Below, piece by piece: positions 8,607 to 17,774 of a stretch of 64,000 nt of DNA (positions within the stretch are counted from its first letter, which is position 1; each line of letters begins with the position of its first letter). The notes below the pieces were generated by a model, which saw only the letters and a list, made by a program, of their open reading frames with translations, did not search any database and was not told where the DNA came from. The stretch is from Pedobacter boryungensis (GTDB lineage: Bacteria > Bacteroidota > Bacteroidia > Sphingobacteriales > Sphingobacteriaceae), in NCBI RefSeq assembly GCF_013204825.1, contig NZ_JABMKV010000002.1, positions 930,001 to 994,000 of the forward strand, in the 5' to 3' direction. Made by a program: the position numbers and the translations under genes.

Positions 8607-10238
8607 TTACTCAGCTAAAAATGGATATCTATAATCTTTAGGTGGATCGAAAGTTTCTTTAATTGTTCTTGGTGAAACCCAACGTAATAAGTTAATCATC
8701 GAGCCAGCTTTATCATTCGTGCCGCTTCCTCTTGCACCACCAAATGGCTGCTGACCAACTACTGCACCTGTACATTTATCATTAATGTAAAAGTTACCAG
8801 CCGCGTTACGTAAACGATGTGTAGCTTTTTCTAATGCGTATCTATCCTGACCAATTACAGCGCCGGTTAAAGCATAAATAGAAGTGCTGTCAATAATATC
8901 TAAAGTTTTATCAAAATCTTTATCATCATATACATATACTGTTAAAACCGGACCGAATAACTCTTCGCACATCGTGGTATATTTCGGATCATCTACCACT
9001 AAAACAGTTGGTTCTATGAAATAACCTTTGCTATTATCATAATTTCCACCAGCAATAATTTCTACACCTTTATCTTTTTTAGCAGCATCAATATATTTTG
9101 CTAAACTGTTAAATGATTTCTCATCGATAACTGCATTGATAAAATTGCTGAAATCTTCTGTGCCCCCCATTTTAAAAGTAGCCAAATCGCGAAGCATAAA
9201 TTTCTTAACTTCTGGCCAAATACTTTTTGCAATGTAAACTCTACTTGCTGCAGAACATTTTTGTCCTTGATATTCGAAAGCTCCACGAATAATCGCTGTG
9301 CTAGAAACTTCAGCATCTGCAGAACCATGAATTAAGATAAAATCCTTTCCACCTGTTTCGCCAACAATTCTTGGATAGGTTTTAAATTTATGAATATTGT
9401 TTCCAATCGTTTTCCATATATCCTGAAAAACTCCTGTTGAACCTGTAAAATGAATACCAGCAAAATCTGGATGAGAGAAAATAACATCGCCTGCATCTGG
9501 ACCAGAAGCGTATACTAAGTTAATTACGCCATCAGGTAATCCCGCTTCGCGGAAAATTTGCATTAAAACATTAGCAGCAAAAATTTGTGTGTTTGCAGGT
9601 TTCCATACCACTACATTCCCCATCATCGCTACCGATGTAGGTAAATTCCCTGCTATTGCGGTAAAATTAAATGGAGTTAACGCAAACACAAACCCTTCTA
9701 ATGGACGTTGTTCCAACCTATTCCAGCTACCACGAGGAGAAACTGGGGGTTGTTGTTTGTAAATTTCAGACATATAACTTACGTTAAAACGTAAGAAATC
9801 AATCAATTCACAAGCTGAATCAATTTCTGCTTGATAGGCATTTTTGCTTTGCCCCAACATTGTTGCAGCATTTAATTTATAACGATAAGGACCAGCTATT
9901 AAATCTGCGGCTTTTAAAAATATTGCAGCTCTATGCTCCCAAGCTAAGTTCTCCCAATCTGCTTTCGCAGCTAATGCAGCATCAATTGCCATAGTTACAT
10001 GGTTCTTGTTTCCTTTGCTATAATTAGCCAAAACATGTTGATGATCGTGAGGAGGAGTAATTTTTCCTTTTTGTTCGGTATAAACTTCTTCTCCGCCAAT
10101 GTACATTGGAATATCAATCACTTTTGAGCGACTATCAGCCAATGCTTCTTTTAATAATTCGCGTTCTTTGCTGCCTGGTGCATACCCTAAAATGGTCTCA
10201 TTAACAGGTGCTGGTACGTTAAAAAATCCTTTAAGCAT
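8607..10238 (-). CDS. pruA: L-glutamate gamma-semialdehyde (1-pyrroline-5-carboxylate) dehydrogenase
   Basis: NAD-dependent aldehyde dehydrogenase that oxidises glutamate semialdehyde to glutamate, the second step of proline breakdown. 543 residues, the length of the single-function P5CDH type. The catalytic pair is E294 (VGETGGKDF) and C328 (EYQGQKCSAASR); LTPFNFTAIAGN and HFTGSTGVF are the cofactor-binding segments, and QQPFGGARGSGTNDKAG is the family C-terminal signature. No proline dehydrogenase gene is in the window. A CAAAGATA (-7 box on the minus strand) lies at 10259-10266, about 20 bases upstream of the start. Confidence 0.95.
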   Translation of the reverse strand: MLKGFFNVPAPVNETILGYAPGSKERELLKEALADSRSKVIDIPMYIGGEEVYTEQKGKITPPHDHQHVLANYSKGNKNHVTMAIDAALAAKADWENLAWEHRAAIFLKAADLIAGPYRYKLNAATMLGQSKNAYQAEIDSACELIDFLRFNVSYMSEIYKQQPPVSPRGSWNRLEQRPLEGFVFALTPFNFTAIAGNLPTSVAMMGNVVVWKPANTQIFAANVLMQIFREAGLPDGVINLVYASGPDAGDVIFSHPDFAGIHFTGSTGVFQDIWKTIGNNIHKFKTYPRIVGETGGKDFILIHGSADAEVSSTAIIRGAFEYQGQKCSAASRVYIAKSIWPEVKKFMLRDLATFKMGGTEDFSNFINAVIDEKSFNSLAKYIDAAKKDKGVEIIAGGNYDNSKGYFIEPTVLVVDDPKYTTMCEELFGPVLTVYVYDDKDFDKTLDIIDSTSIYALTGAVIGQDRYALEKATHRLRNAAGNFYINDKCTGAVVGQQPFGGARGSGTNDKAGSMINLLRWVSPRTIKETFDPPKDYRYPFLAE

Positions 10239-10258
10239 AAATTAAATTCTTGTTTGCA

Positions 10259-10266
10259 CAAAGATA
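10259..10266 (-). promoter_or_regulatory. Candidate -7 box for the P5C dehydrogenase gene
   Basis: Reads TATCTTTG on the minus strand, matching the Bacteroidota TAnnTTTG element, 20 bases before the start codon. No clear -33 TTG is seen at the usual spacing. Confidence 0.45.
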
Positions 10267-10389
10267 GTTTTTTTGACTAAAGCCTATGTGTGTTGCATGT
10301 CAAAAATATTAGCCAAAGTAAACCGATTTTGCATACGATATAAAGTCTTGCTGTTGTTTTTTAAATTATCCTTATTTTTGAGATCGAAC

Positions 10390-11442
10390 ATGATAAATTT
10401 CTTACGCCTTTTCCTCTTTCCCTTTGCTGTTATTTATGGTTTTGTGATCCTGTTAAGGAATAAACTATACGATTGGGGTATCTTAAAATCTACCAAGTTC
10501 AATTTGCCAGTGATTTGTATTGGTAATTTAGTGGTTGGCGGATCGGGTAAAACTCCTACAACAGAGTATATAGTTAAATTATTATCTGATTATAAAGTTG
10601 CAGTTTTAAGTAGAGGTTATGGTAGGGAAACGAAAGGTTTTGTACTGGCGGATAAAAATTCAACTGCAAAAACCATAGGTGATGAACCGATGCAATATTT
10701 TCGAAAATTTCCAACTGTTACAGTAGCTGTTTGCGAGGATAGAGTGAAAGGAATTAATTTATTACAAGATAATCACGATGTGATTTTATTAGATGATGCC
10801 TACCAGCATAGAGCTGTAAAAGCTGGGTTTAATATTTTGCTTTTTGAGTTTGATAAATTAATGAAGATGCAATTTCTTCTCCCAATGGGAAATTTAAGAG
10901 AGCCTTTACGCAATTATAATAGAGCAAATGCGGTATTAATTACCAAAAGTCCTAATCCTGTAAATATGGTTGATCAGGTAGAAGTGAGAAGAAAAATTGA
11001 TACTACTTTAGACCAACGTGTTTCTTTCTCATCTATTAAATATGGAGAGTTAACGCATTTGTTTACATTAGAAAATATATCAAATATTACAGGTTTCGAG
11101 ATTTTCTTACTTACAGGAATTGCGAATCCAAAGCCATTATTAACACATTTAAGTCAGTGTGCAAAGCATATTCATTCTTTTGAGCACCCAGATCATCATG
11201 ATTTTAGTCAGCAAAATATAAATGAACTTATAGCTGCGTTTAAAAAGCATCCAGCTAAAGAAAAAATTATAATCACAACAGAAAAGGATAGTCAACGTTT
11301 ATTAGGTGATAATTTAAAAGATTTACTGTTAAATTTGCCAATATACTACCTTCCAATTGAAATAGAATTGGCCCCAAAAGATAAATTTACCTTTGATAAA
11401 AATATACTAGATTATGTTGCAAGTACTAAAAGAATCAGTTGA
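10390..11442 (+). CDS. lpxK: Tetraacyldisaccharide 4'-kinase
   Basis: Inner-membrane kinase that phosphorylates the lipid A disaccharide at the 4' position. 350 residues from the ATG at 10390. A longer in-frame start at 10273 would place 39 odd residues before the usual membrane anchor MINFLRLFLFPFAVIYGF, so it is rejected. The P-loop is GNLVVGGSGKTPT (45-57), and LLDDAYQHRAV and TTEKDSQRL follow as expected for LpxK. Its 3' end overlaps the next gene by 29 bases, indicating translational coupling. Confidence 0.93.
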   Translation: MINFLRLFLFPFAVIYGFVILLRNKLYDWGILKSTKFNLPVICIGNLVVGGSGKTPTTEYIVKLLSDYKVAVLSRGYGRETKGFVLADKNSTAKTIGDEPMQYFRKFPTVTVAVCEDRVKGINLLQDNHDVILLDDAYQHRAVKAGFNILLFEFDKLMKMQFLLPMGNLREPLRNYNRANAVLITKSPNPVNMVDQVEVRRKIDTTLDQRVSFSSIKYGELTHLFTLENISNITGFEIFLLTGIANPKPLLTHLSQCAKHIHSFEHPDHHDFSQQNINELIAAFKKHPAKEKIIITTEKDSQRLLGDNLKDLLLNLPIYYLPIEIELAPKDKFTFDKNILDYVASTKRIS

Positions 11443-12229
11443 ATACCTTAAAAGGAAAATAGGAGAATTTGAACCCGAAGTAGGAATTGTTTTAGGTACA
11501 GGTCTTGGCGGACTGGTAAAAGATATTGAGATTATTCATAGCATTATGTACTCCAGCATTCCCAATTTCCCAATCTCTACTTTAGAATTTCACTCAGGGA
11601 AATTAATTTTCGGAACACTAGAGGGTAAAAAAGTAGTGGCCATGCAAGGCAGATTGCATTATTACGAAGGCTATTCGATGCAACAAATTACTTTTCCAAT
11701 TCGGGTATTAAAAGCATTGGGCATTAAACATTTATTTGTTTCAAATGCTGCGGGTTCTTTAAACAAGGATTTCAAAAAAGGTGATTTGATGATTATCAGC
11801 GATCATATTAATTTGCAACCAGAAAGTCCACTGCGTGGAATTAATGATTCGGATTTAGGTCCACGTTTTCCAGACATGAGCCAGCCATATAATCGCCCAT
11901 TAATTGCACAGGGATTAAAAATTGCTGAAACAGAAAAAATAACTTGTCATCAAGGAGTGTATGTTGCAGTAACAGGACCTAATTTGGAAACTAAAGCAGA
12001 ATACAAGTATTTACGTATAATTGGCGGCGATGCAGTTGGAATGAGTACAGTGCCTGAAGTAATTGTAGCAAACCATATGGGCTTGCCTGTTTTCGCGATT
12101 TCTGTATTAACTGATGAAGGTTTTCCAGAAGAATTGTTGCCATTTAGCTTAGAAGAGATTTTAGAAACTGCGGCACAAGCAGAACCAAAAATGACACATA
12201 TTCTTAGCCAGCTTATCTCTAATTTATAA
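11414..12229 (+). CDS. Purine nucleoside phosphorylase (PNP type I family, trimeric form)
   Basis: Cleaves purine (deoxy)nucleosides with phosphate for salvage. 271 residues; motifs are VLGTGLGGL near residue 26, FHSGK, MQGRLHYYEGY, SNAAGSLN and the base-binding segment TGPNLETKAEYKYLR, continuing to DAVGMSTVPEVIVA. Start ATG 11414 lies inside lpxK in another frame; the overlap of 29 bases is unusual but the protein begins where the family begins. The porin that follows overlaps by one base (TAATG). Confidence 0.93.
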   Translation: MLQVLKESVEYLKRKIGEFEPEVGIVLGTGLGGLVKDIEIIHSIMYSSIPNFPISTLEFHSGKLIFGTLEGKKVVAMQGRLHYYEGYSMQQITFPIRVLKALGIKHLFVSNAAGSLNKDFKKGDLMIISDHINLQPESPLRGINDSDLGPRFPDMSQPYNRPLIAQGLKIAETEKITCHQGVYVAVTGPNLETKAEYKYLRIIGGDAVGMSTVPEVIVANHMGLPVFAISVLTDEGFPEELLPFSLEEILETAAQAEPKMTHILSQLISNL

Positions 12230-14223
12230 TGCAGAAAATTAGCATATCCATTCTTTTTTGTTGCTTCATTTTATGTTGTGCAAACGCATTTGCACAAGAT
12301 TTAAAGACAAAGGTTACTAATAATAAAGAATTAGACTCTTTACGAAAAAAAGAAGAGGGTGGTACTGATTCGGTCGTTTTTAGTTCTAAATACATTAGAT
12401 ATACCACGCATAAACTTACTAAGGATAGTATCCAAACGTTACCAATAGATACTGGTTTAACTGGCATACAAAATTTTAGCGTGTTAGCTCAACCTCGTCG
12501 TCCAACAGTTGGAACTGGCGTGATGGGTTTAGCTGCAACATCTTTACTTTTCGAACCTTCAAAAACAATTGGATTTGATGCAGGATTTCATGCTTTGGAT
12601 TTTTATATCTTAAATCACGAAGATGTTAAGTTTTACCAAGCCCGTACACCTTTTACTAGTTTATATTATGTAAATGGATCTGATAAGGAACAAGTTTTAA
12701 AAATTACACATTCACAAAACATCAAAAGAAACTGGAATTTTGGTGCCAATTTTAACAGAATAGGAGCGAATGGATTTTATACTCATCAACGTGGAGATGA
12801 TTTAAATGCAGCAATTTTTACATGGTATCAATCACCAAATAAACGTTATAATTTATGGCTAGATGGCGTGTTTAATACATTGAAAGCCCAAGAAAATGGT
12901 TCTATTGTAAAAGAAAATATCTTTACAGAAACTGGAACAAGATTGGTTGATAAACAAGCAGAATCAGTTCGATTAAACTCTGCTAAACAGCTTTGGCGTA
13001 AAAACTCTTTTATGCTGAAACAAAGCTATTTTGTTGGTCGTATAGACAGTACAGGTAAAAGTTCTACACAAAGCATTTTGCCAACAAATAAAATAACTTA
13101 TACTTTAACCTATACCAATAATTCCTATTCATTTAAAAAAGATGAAGCTGATGATTTTAAAGTTTTACCTAAAGGTATTGTAGACGCGGTTTTTACTAAC
13201 GATTCTACAAGTGTAAAACACATTCAAAACGAATTTATCTATAGCTTTTTTTTAAGAGCAAAGGGAAATTCGATCATTAAAAATGAATTGAAAATTGATG
13301 CAGGTATTCGACATGATTTTTATAAATATGCACAATATCGAATATTGAGAGATAAAACTAATTATTCTAAATACCCTAATTCATTTCAAAATATTAGTTT
13401 GTTAGGTAACTTGGGTTATAGATTTAGTAATAGAGTAGATTTCAATTTAGATGTTCAACAAATTTTTCAGGGAGAAAATACAGGTGATTTCTTATATGAA
13501 GCTAAAAGTAATTTGCTGTTAAGTAAAACAGCTGGACGAATTGTTTTAGGGGCTTACCTTCAAAATAAATCTCCTGAAGAAATTTACAACAGATATGAGG
13601 GTAATCATTACAGCTGGGATAAAAACTTCGATCGAACCAAAACTGCTAACCTATCTTTTAATTATATTAATGAACGTTTTAATATAGATGCTTCAGCTGC
13701 TTATTATTTAGTTTCCAATTACCTTTATTTTATTAAAAGTGGAACAAATAGTATAGAGCCCACTCAAGAAACAGGTGATATTAACATGCTTAAATTAAGT
13801 TTAGGTAAACGATTTACTTATAAAACTTACCATTTGGATGCTTATGTAGCCTATCAAAAAACAGATAGCAAGAATATTTTAAGAACACCAGAAGTATACA
13901 CGTTTAATAGTATCTATAAAGAGCAAACGTTCTTCAAAAGACTTAAAACACAAATTGGATTTGATATTAGATATAATACACCTTTTGTGGCTTCATCATA
14001 TTCTCCAGCTGCGAGTCAATTTTATAATGGAGATAACCTCACCTTTGGTTCTAAACCAGTTGTTGATATTTGGGTAAAAGCAGGTTTACGCAGAGCTAAT
14101 CTATTTCTTAAATACGATTATGTGAATCAGGGATTATTTAGCAATGGTTTTTATACAGTTAACCGTTACCCAATGCCAGATCGATTATTGAAATTTGGTG
14201 TAAGCTGGAATTTCTACGACTAA
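12229..14223 (+). CDS. Large putative outer-membrane porin
   Basis: 664 residues with a signal peptide ending at CANAFAQD. The mature protein is rich in alternating polar and aromatic residues (for example NRIGANGFYTHQRGDD, NLWLDGVF) and ends LLKFGVSWNFYD, consistent with a large beta-barrel of the putative porin family common in Bacteroidota. Substrate unknown. Its ATG shares one base with the stop of the phosphorylase gene, so it is probably the last gene of an lpxK-PNP-porin operon. Confidence 0.8.
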   Translation: MQKISISILFCCFILCCANAFAQDLKTKVTNNKELDSLRKKEEGGTDSVVFSSKYIRYTTHKLTKDSIQTLPIDTGLTGIQNFSVLAQPRRPTVGTGVMGLAATSLLFEPSKTIGFDAGFHALDFYILNHEDVKFYQARTPFTSLYYVNGSDKEQVLKITHSQNIKRNWNFGANFNRIGANGFYTHQRGDDLNAAIFTWYQSPNKRYNLWLDGVFNTLKAQENGSIVKENIFTETGTRLVDKQAESVRLNSAKQLWRKNSFMLKQSYFVGRIDSTGKSSTQSILPTNKITYTLTYTNNSYSFKKDEADDFKVLPKGIVDAVFTNDSTSVKHIQNEFIYSFFLRAKGNSIIKNELKIDAGIRHDFYKYAQYRILRDKTNYSKYPNSFQNISLLGNLGYRFSNRVDFNLDVQQIFQGENTGDFLYEAKSNLLLSKTAGRIVLGAYLQNKSPEEIYNRYEGNHYSWDKNFDRTKTANLSFNYINERFNIDASAAYYLVSNYLYFIKSGTNSIEPTQETGDINMLKLSLGKRFTYKTYHLDAYVAYQKTDSKNILRTPEVYTFNSIYKEQTFFKRLKTQIGFDIRYNTPFVASSYSPAASQFYNGDNLTFGSKPVVDIWVKAGLRRANLFLKYDYVNQGLFSNGFYTVNRYPMPDRLLKFGVSWNFYD

Positions 14224-14250
14224 TTCTAAAATCTTTATTGATAAATTTAT

Positions 14251-14274
14251 TTTCGGACTTCGGACTTTCTGACC
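14251..14274. repeat. GGACTTTC-unit repeat between convergent genes
   Basis: TTTCGGACTTCGGACTTTCT followed by GACC, three units of a roughly 8-base CGGACTTT motif. The same unit family is found at 23518-23552, 37145-37185, 44725-44759 and 45220-45252. Confidence 0.6.
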
Positions 14275-14276
14275 TT

Positions 14277-15539
14277 TTAGGTTTTCTGTGGTTTTTTCTT
14301 TGCTGCTGGAAATAACACATTATTGAGAATTAACCGATAACCAGGAGAATTTGGATGTAAACTTAAATCAGTGGGTGGGTCATTCACTTGGTGTTGGTAA
14401 TCTTCCGGATCATGACCTCCATAAAAAGTAAATTGACCTTTGCCAATTTCGCCATGCAAATAACGAACTTCATTACCGCCCTTGTTTTCTCCCAATACTG
14501 TAATGCTAGGTTTTACTAAACTCTTTCTAAAAGCAGTAGTTTGCCCCATAAAACCTTTAATAACTTTGTCATGATCTTGCGTTAACATGGTTGGAACTAA
14601 ATCCCATTTTGCAGAAAAATCGAACAAAGTAAAATAGTCATTGCTTTCTATAAAATTACGCGTTTGAGTGACATCAATATCCGAAAACTCATAGCGTTCA
14701 GGGTTCATATCAATTTTAAAATCTTTAAATGCAACGCTGTTCGCATAATTAAGTTTAGATTGTGCGTTGGCATCAGTGCCATCGCCATCAAACATACTTT
14801 CTGCAATATCAATTCCTTCTGCAGCAAGTGCAATATCGAAACTATCAGTGCCAGAGCACATCGCAAATAGAAATCCGCCGCCAGCACAAAACTCTTTAAT
14901 ACGTTTTGCAACTGCCAATTTCATCTCAGAAACCTTTTTAAAACCATTTCTTTTTGCTGCAGCCTCTTGGTTCTTTACATCTTCTCTGTACCATGTTGCA
15001 TTTCTAAATGAAGACCAAAACCTTCCATACTGACCAGTAAAATCTTCGTGATGCAAATGCAGCCAATCATAACCTGTTAATTTGTCTTTTAAAACCTCAT
15101 CATCGTAAATAATATCGTAAGGAATTTCAGCATAAGTTAAAACTAAGGTTACCGCATCGTCCCAAGGTAACTTGCTTTTTGGAGAGTAAACGGCAATTTT
15201 CGGAGTTTTCTCCAATTTTACCATTTCCATATTTACATCAGGATTATTGATTTCGTTCAAGATCGCGTTCACTTTTCCATCTGCTAAAATTTCATAAGAA
15301 ACACCCCTTATTTTACACTCATCTTCAACAGCTTTTACATATTTTACTAAAAAACTACCACCTCTATAATTTAAAAGCCAATCAACTTCAGCTTGTTGCT
15401 TTATACTCCAATAAGCAATCCCATAAGCTTTTAGATGGTTTTTCTGATTTTCATCCATATAAATTAATATAGAAGATGCTTTCCCAATAACAGAAAAAAG
15501 AAGAATGATAAATAAGAAAATATATTTTTTCAAAATCAT
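14277..15539 (-). CDS. Secreted protein with a glutamine-amidotransferase-like fold
   Basis: 420 residues with a hydrophobic signal segment at residues 5-20. Relatives in Bacteroidota are often labelled asparagine synthetase B, but neither the N-terminal Cys2 amidotransferase nor the PP-loop synthetase signature of AsnB is present. What is visible is a class-I GATase-like nucleophile elbow, FAMCSGTDSFD, and a later HGEIGKGQFTFYGGHDPEDY with candidate His/Asp/Glu residues. A periplasmic or outer-membrane hydrolase-like role is possible. It is convergent with the porin gene, and the function is unassigned. Confidence 0.75.
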   Translation of the reverse strand: MILKKYIFLFIILLFSVIGKASSILIYMDENQKNHLKAYGIAYWSIKQQAEVDWLLNYRGGSFLVKYVKAVEDECKIRGVSYEILADGKVNAILNEINNPDVNMEMVKLEKTPKIAVYSPKSKLPWDDAVTLVLTYAEIPYDIIYDDEVLKDKLTGYDWLHLHHEDFTGQYGRFWSSFRNATWYREDVKNQEAAAKRNGFKKVSEMKLAVAKRIKEFCAGGGFLFAMCSGTDSFDIALAAEGIDIAESMFDGDGTDANAQSKLNYANSVAFKDFKIDMNPERYEFSDIDVTQTRNFIESNDYFTLFDFSAKWDLVPTMLTQDHDKVIKGFMGQTTAFRKSLVKPSITVLGENKGGNEVRYLHGEIGKGQFTFYGGHDPEDYQHQVNDPPTDLSLHPNSPGYRLILNNVLFPAAKKKPQKT

Positions 15540-15688
15540 AATTGGACCAGCTACACGAATGTATATTTTTTGATGACCATTCTAAAATTATTATGCTGAA
15601 TTAACGTTAAAATCCATTCTTTCATATAGAATTATAATTTCTTGACAGGATTTATACTGTATTAGTTAGTGCTTTCGTTTCAATTTGC

Positions 15689-15696
15689 TAAATTTG
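15689..15696 (+). promoter_or_regulatory. Candidate -7 box for the cyclophilin gene
   Basis: TAAATTTG matches TAnnTTTG and lies about 100 bases upstream of the ATG at 15799 in the divergent region. No convincing -33 element. Confidence 0.35.
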
Positions 15697-15798
15697 CCCT
15701 TCAACAAAATTATTATCGGTTCATATTCACAATTACAGCGAATAAAAATCATAATAGTTTTGTTATTATTAAAACACTAATCCAACGAAAATTATACG

Positions 15799-16260
15799 AT
15801 GAGTAAAGCAATAATAAAAACTGAAAAAGGTGACATGACTGTTGAGTTTTATGATAATGATGCTCCTAAAGCAGTTGCCAATTTTAAAAAGTTAGCCAGT
15901 GAAGGCTTTTATGACGGAATTACATTTCACCGTGTAATCCCTAATTTTGTGGTTCAAGGCGGATGTCCTAACTCAAAAGATCCTGCAAAAGCGCATTTAG
16001 CTGGTACAGGTGGTCCTGGATATAAAATTGATTGTGAATTAGATGGCGAAAATCAATATCACGATCGCGGTGTGCTTTCTATGGCTCATGCAGGAAGAAA
16101 CACTGGCGGATCTCAATTCTTTATTTGCCACAGCAGAGCAAATACTGCTCATTTAGATCGTAACCATACTTGTTTTGGTAAGGTTATAGAAAATGTTGAT
16201 ATTGTTGACGATATTAAACAAGGTGATAAAATTTTATCGATCGAAGTACTAGAAGGTTAA
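15799..16260 (+). CDS. Cyclophilin-type peptidyl-prolyl isomerase
   Basis: 153-residue minimal cyclophilin without signal peptide, so cytoplasmic. It shows the catalytic region FHRVIPNFVVQGGCP (Arg and Phe of the active site), MAHAGRNTGGSQFFICHS and the HLDRNHTCFGKV segment. It catalyses cis-trans isomerisation of prolyl bonds. A DUF5606 gene follows 11 bases after the stop and is probably in the same transcript. Confidence 0.95.
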   Translation: MSKAIIKTEKGDMTVEFYDNDAPKAVANFKKLASEGFYDGITFHRVIPNFVVQGGCPNSKDPAKAHLAGTGGPGYKIDCELDGENQYHDRGVLSMAHAGRNTGGSQFFICHSRANTAHLDRNHTCFGKVIENVDIVDDIKQGDKILSIEVLEG

Positions 16261-16271
16261 TCTAAAAATAT

Positions 16272-16814
16272 ATGAATTTAAGAGGAATTGTAGCCGTTTC
16301 TGGCAGACCAGGTTTATTTAAACTTGTTGGACAAAATAAAGCGGGCTACGTTTTAGAAAGTTTAGATGCACAAAAATTAAAAATTGTAGCTAATATTTCT
16401 ACAACAAAATTAGCTTCTTTGGAAGATATAACCATTTATGGTGAAGATGAAGAATTAAAATTGACAGATGTTTTAGCAACTATTGCGGCAACAAAAACTG
16501 CAGTACCAGATGCTAAAGCTGATGGACCAACGTTAAAAAAGTTTTTTTTAGAAGTTGCACCAGGACATGACCAAGAGAAAGTTTATACTTCTGATATGAA
16601 GAAAATTTTAACTTGGTATCACTCCTTAAAAGATATGCCCCTGTTCACTGAAGCAGCTCCTAACACAGAAGTAGAAGGCGCAAAAGCAGATGATAAACTT
16701 GAGGCAAAAGCGAAAGCAGCACCAAAAGCTAAACCATCTAATGCTAAGGCACCAACTGCAAAATCATCAGCGCCAGCTAAAAAGGCAAATATGACAAGCA
16801 AAAAAGGTGTTTAA
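16272..16814 (+). CDS. DUF5606 family protein
   Basis: 180 residues. The N-terminal about 130 residues (MNLRGIVAVSGRPGLFKL, then YVLESLDAQKLK) match the conserved Bacteroidota DUF5606 family of unknown function. The last about 45 residues are an Ala/Lys/Pro-rich tail (KAKAAPKAKPSNAKAPTAK), probably disordered and positively charged, as in nucleic-acid-binding tails. The transcript ends at a hairpin 26 bases after the stop. Confidence 0.85.
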   Translation: MNLRGIVAVSGRPGLFKLVGQNKAGYVLESLDAQKLKIVANISTTKLASLEDITIYGEDEELKLTDVLATIAATKTAVPDAKADGPTLKKFFLEVAPGHDQEKVYTSDMKKILTWYHSLKDMPLFTEAAPNTEVEGAKADDKLEAKAKAAPKAKPSNAKAPTAKSSAPAKKANMTSKKGV

Positions 16815-16840
16815 TTAGTATAAATTACTTTTTAATAAAG

Positions 16841-16871
16841 AAAAGCCAGTTTGAAAGAACTGGCTTTTTTA
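16841..16871. terminator. Terminator shared by DUF5606 and the 42-residue peptide gene
   Basis: Inverted repeat AAAAGCCAGTT/AACTGGCTTTT with a short loop and T run. It ends the plus-strand transcript. On the minus strand it begins at the stop codon of the small gene and could end that transcript as well. Confidence 0.8.
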
Positions 16872-16997
16872 GTTAATAAGATACCACAATATAATTACCA
16901 TAATTAACGAAATGATGATGGCAATATTCATGTATTTACGTTCTTTGGAAGTATCTGTTTTAAATTTGTATTTTCGTTTATAATCGCTGGGTAACAT
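16869..16997 (-). CDS. 42-residue single-pass membrane peptide
   Basis: Starts at ATG 16997 and ends at 16869. The first 22 residues are polar and basic (MLPSDYKRKYKFKTDTSKER), and the last 19 are hydrophobic (MNIAIIISLIMVIILWYLIN), giving one tail-anchor-like helix. AAAGGAG sits about 6 bases before the ATG, a strong Shine-Dalgarno sequence that is rare in this genome, which argues for real translation. It follows the TPR gene and rlmH on the same strand. Unknown function; possibly a membrane-protein partner or regulator. Confidence 0.65.
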   Translation of the reverse strand: MLPSDYKRKYKFKTDTSKERKYMNIAIIISLIMVIILWYLIN

Positions 16998-17051
16998 AAT
17001 AATTCTCCTTTCTTTAATGATGAAAGATGGTGAGCTTTTCCATAAATAATA

Positions 17052-17774
17052 TTATTTGCAATAGGTTGCCAGCATCCTTTTAGCATCATTATTTCCTAAA
17101 GCTACTGCTTTCTTAAAATCTGCGCAAGCTTCTTTATTTTGGTGAATACTTATCCTCGCTAATCCTCTATTCATATATGAATTTTGATTAGTTGGATTAA
17201 TTTCTATCGCTCTAGAGAAATCGGAAATGGCACCATTAAAATCTTTTTGATAGCCTAGTAAAACTCCTCTCTGAAAATAAGGCTCTTCAAAAGATGGATC
17301 TATTTTAATAGCCTTACTGTAATCAAGAATTGCCTCTTTAAACTTACTTAAATCTTTATTTGCATTTCCCCTAATTAAATAAGCCGAAGGATAGCCGTCT
17401 TTTATGCTAATAGATTTGTCAATGTCCAAAATAGCTCCTTTAAAATCTTTTAAAACATATTTACTCATTCCTCTAACAAAATAGAGAAGTTCGTTTGCTG
17501 TATCTATTTTTAGTGCTGCAGTAAAATCAACTATTGCACCTTTATGATTATTTAGATCTTTTTTTGTTAAACCTCTATTAAAATAACTTCGCCAATTGGT
17601 AGAATCTATTTCGATAGCTTTGTTATAAGCTTCAATTGCACCAACATAATCTTTTTGAGCTTGCTTATCTACGCCCAAGTTAAAATAATCAATGCTATTA
17701 ACTGGATTTGAATATTGAGCCTTACTACTAAAACAGAAAAATAAAGCTAAAACTGTTAGTGATAATTTAAGCAT
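17052..17774 (-). CDS. Secreted TPR-repeat protein
   Basis: 240 residues from ATG 17774. Six or more consecutive 34-residue TPR units follow a signal peptide (LTVLALFFCFSSKAQ), each with the pattern YFNRGLTKKDLNNHKGAIVD / DFTAALKID. The signal points to the periplasm or outer membrane; the repeats suggest protein binding. An upstream in-frame ATG at 17789 would only lengthen the signal peptide, so 17774 is preferred; it overlaps the end of rlmH by 8 bases, indicating translational coupling. Confidence 0.85.
   Translation of the reverse strand: MLKLSLTVLALFFCFSSKAQYSNPVNSIDYFNLGVDKQAQKDYVGAIEAYNKAIEIDSTNWRSYFNRGLTKKDLNNHKGAIVDFTAALKIDTANELLYFVRGMSKYVLKDFKGAILDIDKSISIKDGYPSAYLIRGNANKDLSKFKEAILDYSKAIKIDPSFEEPYFQRGVLLGYQKDFNGAISDFSRAIEINPTNQNSYMNRGLARISIHQNKEACADFKKAVALGNNDAKRMLATYCK

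Noticed and set aside
14277..15539. Asparagine synthetase B
   Set aside because: The N-terminal Cys2 glutaminase and the PP-loop synthetase motifs are absent, and a signal segment is present.
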